A stretch of 64,000 nt of DNA. It comes from Bradyrhizobium erythrophlei. Lineage in GTDB: Bacteria > Pseudomonadota > Alphaproteobacteria > Rhizobiales > Xanthobacteraceae. The translations under genes and the position numbers were made by a program. A model generated the notes under the pieces. The model saw only the letters and a program-made list of their open reading frames with translations. It was not told the origin of the DNA and did no database searches. Positions within the stretch are counted from its first letter, which is position 1, and each line of letters begins with the position of its first letter. Of this stretch, positions 1 through 8,568 are shown one piece after another. The stretch is from contig FSRD01000003.1 of NCBI GenBank assembly GCA_900129675.1, positions 1,178,001 to 1,242,000 on the forward strand, in the 5' to 3' direction.

Positions 1-380
1 GCATGTCCTATGCCGTTCAAAACGATATGCGAAAGCTCGTGTGCGATGGCCGAGACAACTTGCTCGAACTTGCTTTGGTCGAGGAACGTTTTCCATAAGA
101 AAACTGTGGCAGTCGTCTGCCTGAATTCCGCGGTTCCGAATGGAGGCATTGGATTCGGCATCTCCACCCATGCGGGCGCGCCGTTTGGGCCGGCAATATT
201 CGAGAGACCTAAGCGGATTTTTAAGTCGAGGCTCAGGCTATCACGGACATATTTTACCATCCCCGCATAGTTCTTTTCGTTGTACAGGGCCCACAACTGC
301 GTTGTAGCGACAGGTGAACAGCCACCACCCAAGGATTCACGCAACTGATCCAGTTGGGATTTCACCATTTCCTTTCGCAT
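1..380 (-). CDS. Zinc metallopeptidase-like protein, N-terminal part, cut by window edge
   Basis: Reading the minus strand from an ATG at 380 gives an open frame that runs off the left edge of the window (126 codons visible). Near the edge it reads AHELSHIVLNGIGHA. HExxH is the zinc-binding motif of many metallopeptidases, with the two His as metal ligands and Glu as catalytic base. The family cannot be fixed because the third ligand lies outside the window. There is no signal peptide on this start; a GGAAAG stretch lies just upstream. A second in-frame ATG at 368 is also preceded by AAGGAA. The gene follows the small exported protein gene at 435-740 by 54 bp and may share its transcript. The plus-strand frame across this stretch is antisense. 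Confidence 0.6.
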   Translation of the reverse strand, partial: MRKEMVKSQLDQLRESLGGGCSPVATTQLWALYNEKNYAGMVKYVRDSLSLDLKIRLGLSNIAGPNGAPAWVEMPNPMPPFGTAEFRQTTATVFLWKTFLDQSKFEQVVSAIAHELSHIVLNGIGH

Positions 381-434
381 TGGCTTTCCGCAGACCCTAT
401 TGCCGTGCAACCGACTTCAGCGATCGACGGCGTC

Positions 435-740
435 CTAATCGCAGTGGGTTGCGCTGTTACCGCCCATATCTATCGTCGTGCAATCCATTGAACGGTGCGG
501 CCTGGCCGCCCGAGGTCTATCGACTGGCGTTCCAAATTGGGAGAGATCAGGCAGTTTTGCGCGGCGTGCTTCTTCCGCATCTTCCCGCTGGGCCCTCAAT
601 CGCTGCCGCTGAATATCCTCAGCCAATGACTGCGCTAACTGGTCGGTCGCTTCCTTGACGTCGAAGGCGAACATAGGAATCGGCATCAATCCAAGCAAAA
701 CCACCGCGACGCGCATCCCTATCAAAAAGCTCGGGTTCAT
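435..740 (-). CDS. Small exported protein of unknown function
   Basis: The 101-residue product starts with a clear signal peptide: a short charged N-terminus, then a hydrophobic run (MRVAVVLLGLMPIPMFA), with likely cleavage after MFA. The mature part is a charged helix rich in Glu, Arg and Gln, followed by a proline/arginine stretch and a Cys-containing end (MDCTTIDMGGNSATHCD). Small periplasmic proteins with this C-terminal pattern are common in Bradyrhizobium, but their role is not known to me. The ATG at 740 was chosen because it opens the signal peptide; upstream codons add an unlikely leader. Confidence 0.6.
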   Translation of the reverse strand: MNPSFLIGMRVAVVLLGLMPIPMFAFDVKEATDQLAQSLAEDIQRQRLRAQREDAEEARRAKLPDLSQFGTPVDRPRAARPHRSMDCTTIDMGGNSATHCD

Positions 741-829
741 AGCTGATCCACCCCATAAATCGTCGCACGCGCGCGGAATGTAACTTGAAAGCGGTCGCCT
801 TAAAAGCGTCAAGGGTCCGAAATGAGTCT

Positions 830-1057
830 GTGAAAAGGACTCACAAAGGACCTCTGCGAGACGTATTGGCGAAGAATATGCGTCGCCTAAGGGCTGTCCG
901 TGGTCTCACCCAGGAGGCGTTGGCGCACGAGTGCGGAATCAACCGTACCTACCTTTCCGGCGTGGAGCGTTCTGAGCGGAATGTATCGATCGACAATATC
1001 GCGAGGATTGCGAAGGGCCTTCGGGTGGCTGCCTCCAAGTTGTTAGAGGACACCTAG
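830..1057 (+). CDS. XRE-family helix-turn-helix regulator
   Basis: A small DNA-binding protein made almost entirely of one Cro/C1-type HTH domain. The recognition unit is LTQEALAHECGINRTYLSGVERSERNVS, in short pieces LTQEALA and YLSGVERSERN. Such single-domain regulators usually control neighbouring genes on mobile islands. The start is uncertain: GTG at 830 gives 75 residues beginning MKRTHKGPL, while TTG at 785 in the same frame gives 90. Neither has a strong ribosome site. It is divergent from the exported protein gene at 435-740. The nearest downstream plus-strand genes are the DUF262/HEPN pair, which it might control; nothing here proves that. Confidence 0.8.
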   Translation: MKRTHKGPLRDVLAKNMRRLRAVRGLTQEALAHECGINRTYLSGVERSERNVSIDNIARIAKGLRVAASKLLEDT

Positions 1058-1130
1058 GGGCATCGGCCGCAGGCAGAGCCCGGCGGGCGCTGGTTTCGAA
1101 ATCGGTCAAAGGCTGGCCGGGCGCACTGCT

Positions 1131-1388
1131 TTACCGCGGCGACGCACCCGGCGCGAATACCCAATCGCCCCTATCCGCGGTTATCCCCAGGCGTGTGGCG
1201 ATCGTGTCAGCCCGGAAGCGCCGCGGATGAGCAGCTATGTCGGAGGCGAGGACGGCCAGCTCCTCGGCCGGAAACCACGGCGCCCAGATCCGGGCGACGT
1301 CGGCCATGCGGCGTGCTGCGTCGCGGGTGGTGTGGAGCACCTGAAACGTCAGCTTCAGGTCATCCCGGCCGCCGTCATCGTCGGGCAT
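1131..1388 (-). pseudogene. Fragment resembling a rhizobial hypothetical protein
   Basis: The frame reads RMADVARIWAPWFPAEELA and ends with a region that looks like the N-terminal half of a longer conserved hypothetical protein found in Rhizobiales; that resemblance is from memory. After ATRLGIT the sequence turns into unrelated residues and stops, so the copy seems truncated. It might still be a short expressed protein, with its ATG at 1388. The stretch 1389-1667 holds no gene I can support; a long plus-strand frame there is only an upstream extension of the DUF262 gene. Confidence 0.35.
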
Positions 1389-1667
1389 CCTACCAGGGAC
1401 GTCGCGAGGCTAACAAGGCGTTGGAGCAGATCGCCTACCAGCCCGAACCGCAGCGGTGACGTCGAGGTCTGGCGGCGGGACCGCCGCGGTGCCTGCCTTA
1501 CCGGGTTGCCCTTTTGGGCCATCCCCCAAGAAACACATTCGAGGCGTCCTTTTTCACGGATACCGGACGGTGCCGGGTCATCTTGCGCAGATAGGTACAG
1601 CAGCTACTGTGGGTTGCTGGAGCCAGAAATTGGGCACTCGCGCAAAGAAGCGAACAGAGGATATGTG

Positions 1668-2783
1668 ATGCCGCTGAAGGAGGAGATACAAGCGGCCCGA
1701 AAAAGGGTCGTTACCGACGGTTATGAAATGTCACTCGGCGAGTTGATCAATCTCTACCGTAATGATGAGCTTAAGATCGACCCTGTTTTTCAACGCCTTT
1801 TCCGTTGGGATGACGAGCGAAAAACCAGGTTCATTGAGTCCATCCTTCTCGGCATCCCGTTTCCACCAATTTTCGTCTACCAAGACCAAAATGGCATTTG
1901 GGAGCTTATCGATGGCCTCCAGCGTTTGTCCACTGTGTTTCAGCTTACTGGGGATTTGAAGGGCGAGCGGGCAGAAGAAATCGGGCCGTTGATCCTTAAC
2001 GGAACCCAATTCCTGCCGAGCCTCGACGGTAAGCGATGGGCGGAAAGCGCAGAGGGAGCCGATGATGGAATAGGTCAGGTCCTACAAATAGAGATCAAGC
2101 GCGCTCGGTTAAGAGTTGAAATCTTGAAGAGTGACAGCGATGTTGCGGCAAAATTCGAGCTCTTTCAGCGCCTGAATACAGGCGGCGCGGCGCTGACTGA
2201 ACAAGAGGTGCGTAATAGCATCGCAGTATCCGTAAACCGCCCCTTCTACGATTGGCTGATCGCACGCGCCAACGAAGCGGCCTTCGTAACCACCACCGAC
2301 CAGACCGAGACCGCACTTGAGTCGCAGGCGGGAGTGGAGCTGGCGCTTCGGTTCTTTGCATTCCGGTCGGTCATTTATCGGCCTGGCCTAGATGTTCATG
2401 AATACTTGGATCAGGCGCTGTTGCACATGGCGACGAACGCCAATTACAACATGACGCAAGAAGCCGATGTCTTCACTCGCACCTTCCAATTCCTTAACGA
2501 CGCCCTTGGCGATCGAGCGTTTAAGCGTTGGAATGGTAACGCCTTTTCCGGCAAATTTCTCATGTCCGTTTTCGAGGTCTTGGCGACCGGCGTTTCCAAA
2601 AACGTGGATGCCCTGGAGCAGATGGACCCTCAGGTCAGGAGCGACTTTGTCGTCAACGCTGCCAAAGGATTGTGGGCCAATCCTGTGTTCAGCGCCAACT
2701 CCGGCGCCGGAGTCCGCGGGACCACGCGGCTCAGCAGGCTGTTGCCGCTTGCTGAACGGTTGCTGAATCCTAACCCTGTCTGA
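1668..2783 (+). CDS. DUF262 (GmrS/ParB-like) nucleotide-dependent defence protein
   Basis: A 371-residue protein of the DUF262 family, the GmrS half of GmrSD type IV restriction enzymes, which bind and hydrolyse nucleotides and act on modified DNA. Visible motifs are DPVFQRLFRW (about 39-47), the family signature DGLQRLST (82-89, usually DGQQRLTT) and FQRLNTGGAALTEQEVRN (about 166-183). No DUF1524/HNH nuclease domain (GmrD) follows, so this is the single-domain form. The ATG at 1668 was chosen because AGAGG lies just upstream and the motif spacing fits. The next gene encodes a HEPN protein 10 bp away, so the two are probably co-translated and work together. The Leu in place of the first Gln of DGQQR is a variant worth noting. 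Confidence 0.85.
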   Translation: MPLKEEIQAARKRVVTDGYEMSLGELINLYRNDELKIDPVFQRLFRWDDERKTRFIESILLGIPFPPIFVYQDQNGIWELIDGLQRLSTVFQLTGDLKGERAEEIGPLILNGTQFLPSLDGKRWAESAEGADDGIGQVLQIEIKRARLRVEILKSDSDVAAKFELFQRLNTGGAALTEQEVRNSIAVSVNRPFYDWLIARANEAAFVTTTDQTETALESQAGVELALRFFAFRSVIYRPGLDVHEYLDQALLHMATNANYNMTQEADVFTRTFQFLNDALGDRAFKRWNGNAFSGKFLMSVFEVLATGVSKNVDALEQMDPQVRSDFVVNAAKGLWANPVFSANSGAGVRGTTRLSRLLPLAERLLNPNPV

Positions 2784-2793
2784 TGCGGCGCAC

Positions 2794-3453
2794 ATGTCCA
2801 AAATTCGCACGGTTACGCAGTTGCAAGAAGCTTTGGACGCCGAGATGGGTTGGCGGATCAAGGAGATTTCAGCGTTCAAGCTTGCGAGCAAGACTGAGGA
2901 AGGCGGCCGGAGGGTGTTCGTCCGAGCCGGTGTGGCGCTCGTATACGCTCATTGGGAGGGCTTCATAAAGGCGGCCTCTGAGGCGTATCTCGATTTCGTG
3001 GACAACCAGGGTCACATGTACCGAGAGCTCAAGAGCTGCTTCGCCGTGTTCGGCCTGAAAGGGAAGCTTGCACTGCTTAGCGACTCTCGGCAGGCTAAGC
3101 CGAACATCGAGGCTTTCGATTTCGTTCTTGGTGAGCTCGACAAGCCGGCTCGGATGCGCATTTCGAGTGCTATCGACACGGAGTCGAACTTGACGTCAAA
3201 GGTCTTCGCTAATATCGCCACTTCGCTGGATATCGCGACCAGCGGGTATGAAACCAAGTTCAACCTGATTGACGAGAGCCTGGTGCGACGAAGAAATAAG
3301 GTTGCACATGGGGATTATCTCGATCTTGGCGCCGCCGATTTTCGGAGCTTGGCAGACGAAATCCTTCAGATGATGCGCGACTACAAGACCGACCTACAAA
3401 ACGCGGCTTCGATGGCTGCGTATCGCCGCCCGCCTTCAGTGGCTCAGCAATAG
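2794..3453 (+). CDS. MAE_28990/MAE_18760-like HEPN nuclease
   Basis: A 219-residue, mostly helical protein of the MAE_28990/MAE_18760 HEPN family. The diagnostic motif is RRRNKVAHGD near residues 164-173, a form of the R-x4-6-H catalytic motif of HEPN RNases. An aromatic N-terminal helix (AGVALVYAHWEGFIKAASEAYLDF) also matches this family. HEPN proteins usually cut RNA and are toxic unless controlled. The gene starts 10 bp after the DUF262 gene, which suggests a two-component defence or toxin module in which DUF262 senses foreign DNA and HEPN acts as effector. That division of roles is inference. Confidence 0.8.
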   Translation: MSKIRTVTQLQEALDAEMGWRIKEISAFKLASKTEEGGRRVFVRAGVALVYAHWEGFIKAASEAYLDFVDNQGHMYRELKSCFAVFGLKGKLALLSDSRQAKPNIEAFDFVLGELDKPARMRISSAIDTESNLTSKVFANIATSLDIATSGYETKFNLIDESLVRRRNKVAHGDYLDLGAADFRSLADEILQMMRDYKTDLQNAASMAAYRRPPSVAQQ

Positions 3454-3569
3454 CCGGCTCCGCCGCCACCGACGGGTTTGTTGCTATACCAAAAACCCCT
3501 CCGCAAGCGATTGAGATACGCCAATGAAATCAGCGTTGATCTTTCTCGTTATCGACATACGGAAAACAG

Positions 3570-3597
3570 TTGATTTACGTATATCTTTGCTTATGGT
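3570..3597 (+). promoter_or_regulatory. Candidate sigma-70 promoter for the serine recombinase
   Basis: TTGATT (3570-3575) and TATGGT (3592-3597) are separated by 16 bp and lie 24 bp upstream of the recombinase ATG at 3621. The surrounding AT-rich stretch may also contain recombinase binding sites. Confidence 0.4.
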
Positions 3598-3620
3598 GGT
3601 TGCCGACAGGAGAAACCTCC

Positions 3621-4217
3621 ATGAAGCGTGTCGCCATCTATCTGCGCGTCAGCACGTCGAAGCAGGACACTGAAAATCAGCTACGCGAATTGAGTGCCGT
3701 GGCGGATCGATCGGGCTGGGAGATTTGGAAAGTCTACGAGGACGCCGGCATCAGCGGCGCCAAGGGCCGGGACAAGCGTCCTGGGCTTGACGCCATGCTG
3801 AAGGCCGTCAATGCCCGCGAGTTCGATATGGTCGCGGCCTGGTCTGTGGATCGCCTTGGCCGATCGTTGACGGACTTGCTCAGTATCCTGCAAAGCCTTC
3901 ACGAAAAGGGGGTGGATTTGTTCCTCCACCAGCAGGGCCTCGATACTTCAACTACCGCCGGCAAGGCGATGTTTCAGATGTTGGGTGTTTTTGCCGAGTT
4001 TGAGCGGGGGATTATTCGAGAGCGGGTCAATGCTGGACTCGCGCGCGCGCGAGCGAAGGGAACGAAACTCGGTCGCCGGCGGACCGACGCGGCCGTAGAG
4101 GCGCGAATTCTCGAATTGAAGGCCAGCGGCGATGGGATTCTCAAAATCGGGCGGAAGCTTGGTATTGGCACCAGCGTGGTGCAGCGGGTTTTCAAGCAAG
4201 GGCCGCTGCCTACCTAA
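3621..4217 (+). CDS. Serine site-specific recombinase (resolvase/invertase family)
   Basis: A 198-residue small serine recombinase. The catalytic Ser is in YLRVSTSKQ (Ser11), and the arginine cluster follows in AWSVDRLGRSLTDLL; the E-helix region reads FAEFERGIIRERV. The C-terminal 40 residues form a Hin-type helix-turn-helix (GDGILKIGRKLGIGTSVVQRVF). It should cut and rejoin DNA at paired sites as a dimer or tetramer. The ATG at 3621 was chosen because AGGAG lies 8 bp upstream and the fold starts with MKRVAIYLRVST. It may mobilise the upstream defence pair or resolve a transposon whose other parts are gone. Confidence 0.9.
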   Translation: MKRVAIYLRVSTSKQDTENQLRELSAVADRSGWEIWKVYEDAGISGAKGRDKRPGLDAMLKAVNAREFDMVAAWSVDRLGRSLTDLLSILQSLHEKGVDLFLHQQGLDTSTTAGKAMFQMLGVFAEFERGIIRERVNAGLARARAKGTKLGRRRTDAAVEARILELKASGDGILKIGRKLGIGTSVVQRVFKQGPLPT

Positions 4218-5126
4218 CAGAATGTCGTCGGGTGGCCGCTGCTGCGAAGCGATTTAGGAGCCGCAACACCCCGTTCGCCAAATCGAAATGAAGGCTAGGC
4301 TGGCCCCCTGGGTGCCGCTGTATCGACCTCCCGGGCCTCGACAGAGTGCCCGGGCGAGCGATATGGGCTAGTAACGACGTGGACTGCGTTCATTGGCGCG
4401 CGCACTGCGGAAATGATCACTTTCAAAAAGAGCAACTGGCTGAATCGCGGATCGTCAGAGCCGGCCGATTCGAACGCGGACGATAAACCAGTGGATGGCC
4501 GTCTTGATCCAGCCTGATATGTGATGCAACGACGCTAGCTTGTGGTATCCGGGGCTGCTGCGCGGACCCGATTGGTCCCGTTCCTCGTTTCTCGTCGAAA
4601 CGTGGAAGTGCTGTGCGGGCTGATTCAGGCAGCCCCTTTTGAATTCAAAAATCGCGAACGATTTCAGAAACCTCAAAACAGCAGGGCGCGCACGCATGTC
4701 AAGGCGCCGCACTCAACGCGGCAGCGCGCCCGCGCTACACCGGCCAGCCCGGAACGGAAACAAAGCCGGCTCCCGTGGCCCATAGGACCGGCAACCATAC
4801 GGTACTGCGCACAACGCAGGACGGTCGAGAGGCAGCGTGACTCGCCACTGGGATGACCACCCGGACCGAGCGCGGTGTGGAAACGCCGGAAAAAGTTTCC
4901 AGGAGGCGTCGAAGGGACAATTCGACGAGCCAACCATGGCAAAGGGATCCAAGTACTCGGTGCGTCGCGGTTTGATGCGCTCCGGTTCGTCACCGGCCCC
5001 GGTTTTCTTAAGACCGGAGGGAGGAAAGGGCGGAGCTATGGATGCGACGTCTTTACTAAGCCAAAGTACGCAGCAACGCTAAAACAGAGACTTGGCAGAG
5101 TGCTAGCAATGCTAAGCGCCAGCTAG
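4218..5126. other. Intergenic stretch without a supported gene
   Basis: Short frames exist on both strands, for example around 4455-4712 and 4837-5082. None shows a recognisable motif or a good ribosome site, and they overlap each other. The stretch probably holds degenerate DNA between the recombinase gene and the IS3 insertion. Confidence 0.4.
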
Positions 5127-5154
5127 TGATCTTCCTCCGAAAAAATGGACAGGG

Positions 5155-6015
5155 TTAAGCTGCTTTTAGCTCCATCTCGATCGGGCTGATGTATCCGATG
5201 GCCGAGTGGCGACGCGTTCGATTGTAGAAGCCCTCGATGTAAGCAAAGATATCACGTTTGGCTTCTGCCCTTGTTGCATAGTGCCGGTGATAGACGAGCT
5301 CGGTTTTGAGCGTGTGGAAGAAGCTCTCCATCGGAGCGTTGTCATAGCAGTCGGCCTTGCGGCTCATCGAGGCTTGGAAGCCAACGGACCGCACCGTCTT
5401 GCGGTAATCCGCCGAGGCATATTGAACGCCGCGATCGGAATGGTGGATCAGGCTGGCGCCAGGCCGCTGCGCTGCGATGGCCATCTTCAATGCCGCCAAC
5501 GGCAACTCAGTGCGCAAATGATCCTCCATCGCCCAGCCGACGATCCGACGGCTGTACAGGTCCATGACGGCAGCCAAATAGAGCCATCCCTGATCGGTCT
5601 CGACGTAGGTGATGTCGGCGAGCCAGATCCGGTTCGGCGCGGCGGCGATGAAGTTCCGCTTGAGCAGGTTCGGGGCGATCGGCAAGTCGTGGCGGCTGTC
5701 GGTGGTCCGCACCCGGCTTGGCCGCGCCATGATGGCCCGGATACCGTGATGGCGCATCAACCGCTCGATGCGGCCACGGCTCACCCCGCGGCCCTGAGCC
5801 TTCAACTCGACATGGATACGCGGGCTGCCATAGCGTCCGTGGGTATCGCAATGGACCCGCTTGATGTCGTCAACGAGGTCACGATTGGCAACGGATCGTC
5901 GGCTCTCCGGGCGTGAGCGCCAGGCGTAATAACCGGCCGGCGAGACCCCGAGCACGTCGCAGAGGATTCTCACGGGGTAATCAGCGCAGCGATCCTCGAT
6001 GAAACGGAATCTCAT
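5155..6015 (-). CDS. IS3-family transposase, OrfB catalytic part
   Basis: A 286-residue rve-type integrase core with an N-terminal HTH_21 domain (YPVRILCDVLGVSPAGYYAWRSR). The DDE triad is visible as LADITYVE, IHHSDRGVQYAS and NAPMESFFHTLKTE. It is full length. In an intact element it would be made as an OrfA-OrfB fusion by frameshifting. Because orfA is cut by the IS110-type insertion, this copy can no longer make the fusion and is probably inactive. Confidence 0.9.
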   Translation of the reverse strand: MRFRFIEDRCADYPVRILCDVLGVSPAGYYAWRSRPESRRSVANRDLVDDIKRVHCDTHGRYGSPRIHVELKAQGRGVSRGRIERLMRHHGIRAIMARPSRVRTTDSRHDLPIAPNLLKRNFIAAAPNRIWLADITYVETDQGWLYLAAVMDLYSRRIVGWAMEDHLRTELPLAALKMAIAAQRPGASLIHHSDRGVQYASADYRKTVRSVGFQASMSRKADCYDNAPMESFFHTLKTELVYHRHYATRAEAKRDIFAYIEGFYNRTRRHSAIGYISPIEMELKAA

Positions 6016-6048
6016 GTCCGAACTCCAGCAAAGATCGCGATCGACTTC

Positions 6049-7424
6049 CTAAGAAACAGCCGGATTGGCGTTCCCCGGAATGGCCTGCAATACGAAGCCC
6101 AGCGATTTGGCCCGGCGCTGAAGGTTTGCGAGAACGCGGTTGCGATATTGCTGCTCATAGTGGTCGGCACCTGGATCCCTGTAGCTCATACCGTGCCGGA
6201 GGGTGTTGTAGAATAGAACTGCGATCTTGCGGGCGGTAGCTGTCACTGCCTTTGACTTACCTGCACGTGAGGATAGTCGACGATAGAATGCTCCAAGCGC
6301 CGTATCGCTCCGACCGACGGTTGTTGCTGCCAACCGCAACAGTGCGGCTGCCCGGCTGGAGGATCTCCGCGTGCGCGAAGATAGCACCTTGCCGCCGGAG
6401 ATCTTGTTGCCCGGTGCGAGACACAGCCAGGACGTGAAGTGTTTGGCGCTCGGCCACGCCCTCAGATCGGTGCCACACTCACCGACGAGCTTCAGTGCCA
6501 GTGATGGGCCCAACCCATGGATCTCAGTTAAATCGACGCCAAGCACGCCGTACAGCGCGGTCCTGACGTCGAAGGTGGGCGTGTTGACCTGCTTGGTGTT
6601 GATGCGTGGCTTGGATAGCTTTCCGACCGGTTTTGCGCCTTTATTGTTTAGTGCGGCGACCAGGACTTCGAGCTTGCGATCGCAGTCGAGCATTTTGGCC
6701 TGATACGTGTCGTAAAGCTCCAGCGATTGGGTCAGGGCGAAGACGTGTTCGTCCCGGTCGTTGCCGACCAGTGCGGCGCGGATTGTCTCGATGGAGGAAT
6801 GACAGCGCACATCCCGGTAGGTCGCCAACACCTCAGGATTGCGCTCGCCCGCCACAATCGCTCGAATAATCCGCATGCCGGTCGCGCCGGTGACTGAGAC
6901 AACATGATGGAGCTGAAGGTTCATCTCCATCAAAGCCTTTTGTGCTGGATGTGTGCGGCAGCGTATTCCACGAGCCGTTCCCGCTGACGTAAATACGCGC
7001 GCAGGGTCGCGATCTCGGCATCAGGGCGGAAGCTCCCGCGTAGCAGACCGTACGAATGAAGTTGGCGTAACCATGCAGCATCGCTGACATCGGTTTTGCG
7101 CCCGGGCACGTTCTTGGCGTATCGGGCGTTCACCAGAATGACGTCAAATCCGCGCTGCTCTAGGATCTCGTAGACTGGAATCCAATAAACCCCGGTGGAT
7201 TCCATCGCAACACCCGTCACGCCACACGCTTTAAACCAGTCCGCCAGATCATGCAGTTCGTGTGTAAATGTGCCGAATGCGCGCACTGGAACGTCGGTAC
7301 AGGCCGGGCTCACCGCAGCCATATGCATCTTTGATCCGATGTCGATGGCTCCAAAGTTGACCGTCTTCAACTCCGGCTGGTCGGTTTTGGTTGTCCTCTT
7401 GGGCATATCAAATCCTCCATTCAC
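6049..7424 (-). pseudogene. IS110-family transposase, frameshifted
   Basis: Two overlapping minus-strand frames together encode one DEDD transposase of about 455 residues. The first (6930-7424) holds the RuvC-like N-terminus: GAIDIGSKMHMAAV, MESTGVYWIPVYEILE and GRKTDVSDAAWL. It ends with AAAHIQHKRL. The second (6049-6933) continues with MEMNLQLHHVVS and the Transposase_20 domain (IHGLGPSLALKLVGECG, APGNKISGGK). Homologues read AHIQHMQKALMEMN across this point, so a small net deletion near 6930 has broken the frame. The element cannot move by itself unless the frame is bypassed. Confidence 0.85.
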
Positions 7425-7637
7425 TGAGCGGGAGGGTCTGGGTTATGCCAATCTTCATCTTCCTAATCGGGATCGCCGCTTAGGCGGCGTCACCACTCTC
7501 AAGTTCGCATACGCCCATGGACCACGTTTTTTAACGGGGATTGCACCTCCAATAATCTAACGGCCGCTACCCTCCCAGCCATAGAGATAGCACAAGGCTG
7601 TTTCTACGCCGCACAGGCGCGCCAAAGTGCTGGACAG
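7425..7637 (-). ncRNA. Candidate bridge-RNA region of the IS110-type element
   Basis: IS110-group elements encode a structured bridge RNA in the noncoding left end, which pairs with donor and target DNA. Here 213 bp upstream of the transposase on the minus strand are noncoding. They contain inverted segments such as GCCTAAGCGG with a nearby ATTAGG, and the stretch sits where the RNA is expected. No fold was computed, so the assignment rests on position and family knowledge. Confidence 0.3.
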
Positions 7638-7924
7638 TTTTTTAAAATGTCGCGCTCCATGCGCAGCCGCTCGTTCTCCCGCTGCAAACGGGCGACCTCT
7701 GCCGCGTGATCCGCCGACGGCAGCGCCGCCTGCGTTGTCGGGCGCCGCGACGCCGCCGTCGGCTCTCGCCCAGCTCCACGTAGTTCCACCCAGCGCCGCA
7801 AAACCGAATCCCGCAGCCCAAGCTCCTTGGCCACCGACCCGATCGAGCGGCCGCTCGAAGCCACCAGATCGACCGCTTGCCGCTTGTAGTCGTCCGTAAA
7901 CGACCGACGTTGACGTCTTTCCAT
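7604..7924 (-). pseudogene. IS3-family OrfA, interrupted at its C-terminus
   Basis: The frame encodes the IS911/IS3-type HTH (RRSFTDDYKRQAVDLVASSGRSIGSVAKELGLRDSVLRRW) and the leucine-zipper region (EVARLQRENERLRMERDILK). At ERDILK the IS110-type insertion begins, so the last residues here (NCPALWRACAA) come from the inserted element. The native tail is at about 6011-6045. The start is the ATG at 7924, 59 bp inside the IS end. Confidence 0.85.
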
Positions 7925-8216
7925 CCAACACCTCCTGGCTCTTCGAGCCTACTACAGGTGTCCATCAATTCGGAGGAGGTTCATAGGGTAAGAGCTGGCG
8001 CACCTGGGGCTCGCAAGTGCAGTCGAGCCTGCGTCATTCGCGAATGCTAGCGGAAGGCTAGCGGAGTGCTCGCGGAATGCTCCGCTCCATCCTGACGGCG
8101 CCGGAGGGGAACAGCCAATCCAACGTAGTCAAGCACGTCCATATCCATCCGGGCGCCGAGGGGGTGGTCGGAATTGTGAATCACGAAGAGGGCCACGCAC
8201 GGGGAGGGGACAAGAA

Positions 8217-8495
8217 TTGACGGACAACCCCATGCGTTCCCCTGAGACGGGATCCGTGTCCGAACCCAGTCAGTGTGGGGCCCGCACCCGATCGGGGACG
8301 CCATGCAAGTCGGCGCCTGTCACCGGGCGGCGGAGGTGTCGAATGCACGGTGGTGCAGATGGCAGTGGCGCTCCGAAGGGAGAAAGGAACGGCAACTACA
8401 AGCACGGCCGATATACCGCAGAGCTGGCTAACACCCGTCGTTGGATACGCGAGGCTATTCGGACGCTCCGCGACGTGAGCAGGCGTCCCGAATGA
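8217..8495 (+). CDS. HGGxSTG-type small Cys-rich protein
   Basis: A 92-residue basic protein with CGARTRSGTPCKSAPV followed by CRMHGGADGSGAPKGERNGNYKHGRYT. Proteins with this Cys-Cys-Cys/HGG motif are frequent in alphaproteobacteria, often near phage or mobile DNA. Their function is unknown; the Cys pattern suggests a small metal-binding domain. The TTG at 8217 is chosen because GGAGG lies about 9 bp upstream; an ATG at 8232 is the alternative. Confidence 0.7.
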   Translation: MTDNPMRSPETGSVSEPSQCGARTRSGTPCKSAPVTGRRRCRMHGGADGSGAPKGERNGNYKHGRYTAELANTRRWIREAIRTLRDVSRRPE

Positions 8496-8568
8496 ATCGA
8501 AACTGACCCGCAAAACAGACTGGCGTGCGGGCCGCACGGCGGAGCCCCGGCAGATAAAGGCGATAATG

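Larger units (their letters stand above)
6046..7637 (-). mobile_element. IS110-family element inserted in IS3 orfA
   Basis: The two halves of IS3 orfA rejoin if roughly 6046-7637 is removed: the body ends in codons for ERDILKK near 7638 and the tail resumes with SIAIF at about 6045. The transposase stop lies only a few bases from the 6046 end, and a noncoding stretch of about 210 bp precedes it. This asymmetric layout (long left end, very short right end) and the lack of clear inverted repeats fit the IS110 group. The exact end bases are uncertain by a few nucleotides. Confidence 0.75.
5127..7983 (-). mobile_element. IS3-family insertion sequence, split by an IS110-family element
   Basis: The ends form imperfect inverted repeats: TGATCTTCCTCCGAA... 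at 5127 and the reverse complement TGAACCTCCTCCGAA... ending at 7983, matching at about 19 of 24 positions. Both flanks carry TAG (5124-5126 and 7984-7986), a 3-bp target duplication as expected for IS3. orfA and orfB lie on the minus strand. The tail of orfA (codons for SIAIFAGVRT, stop overlapping the orfB ATG) sits at about 6011-6045, while the body of orfA is at 7638-7924; an IS110-type element lies between. Without the insert the element would be about 1.27 kb, a normal IS3 size. Confidence 0.85.

Noticed and set aside
10..270. Open plus-strand frame at the left edge
   Set aside because: The minus strand of the same DNA encodes a metallopeptidase-like sequence with HELSH, so the plus frame is antisense.
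1227..1667. Long N-terminal extension of the DUF262 gene
   Set aside because: The extra residues are rich in Arg, Pro and Gly without any motif, and the family begins at MPLKEEIQ with a ribosome site at 1668.
4455..5082. Overlapping short frames on both strands
   Set aside because: No motif, no ribosome site, mutual overlap; treated as noncoding.
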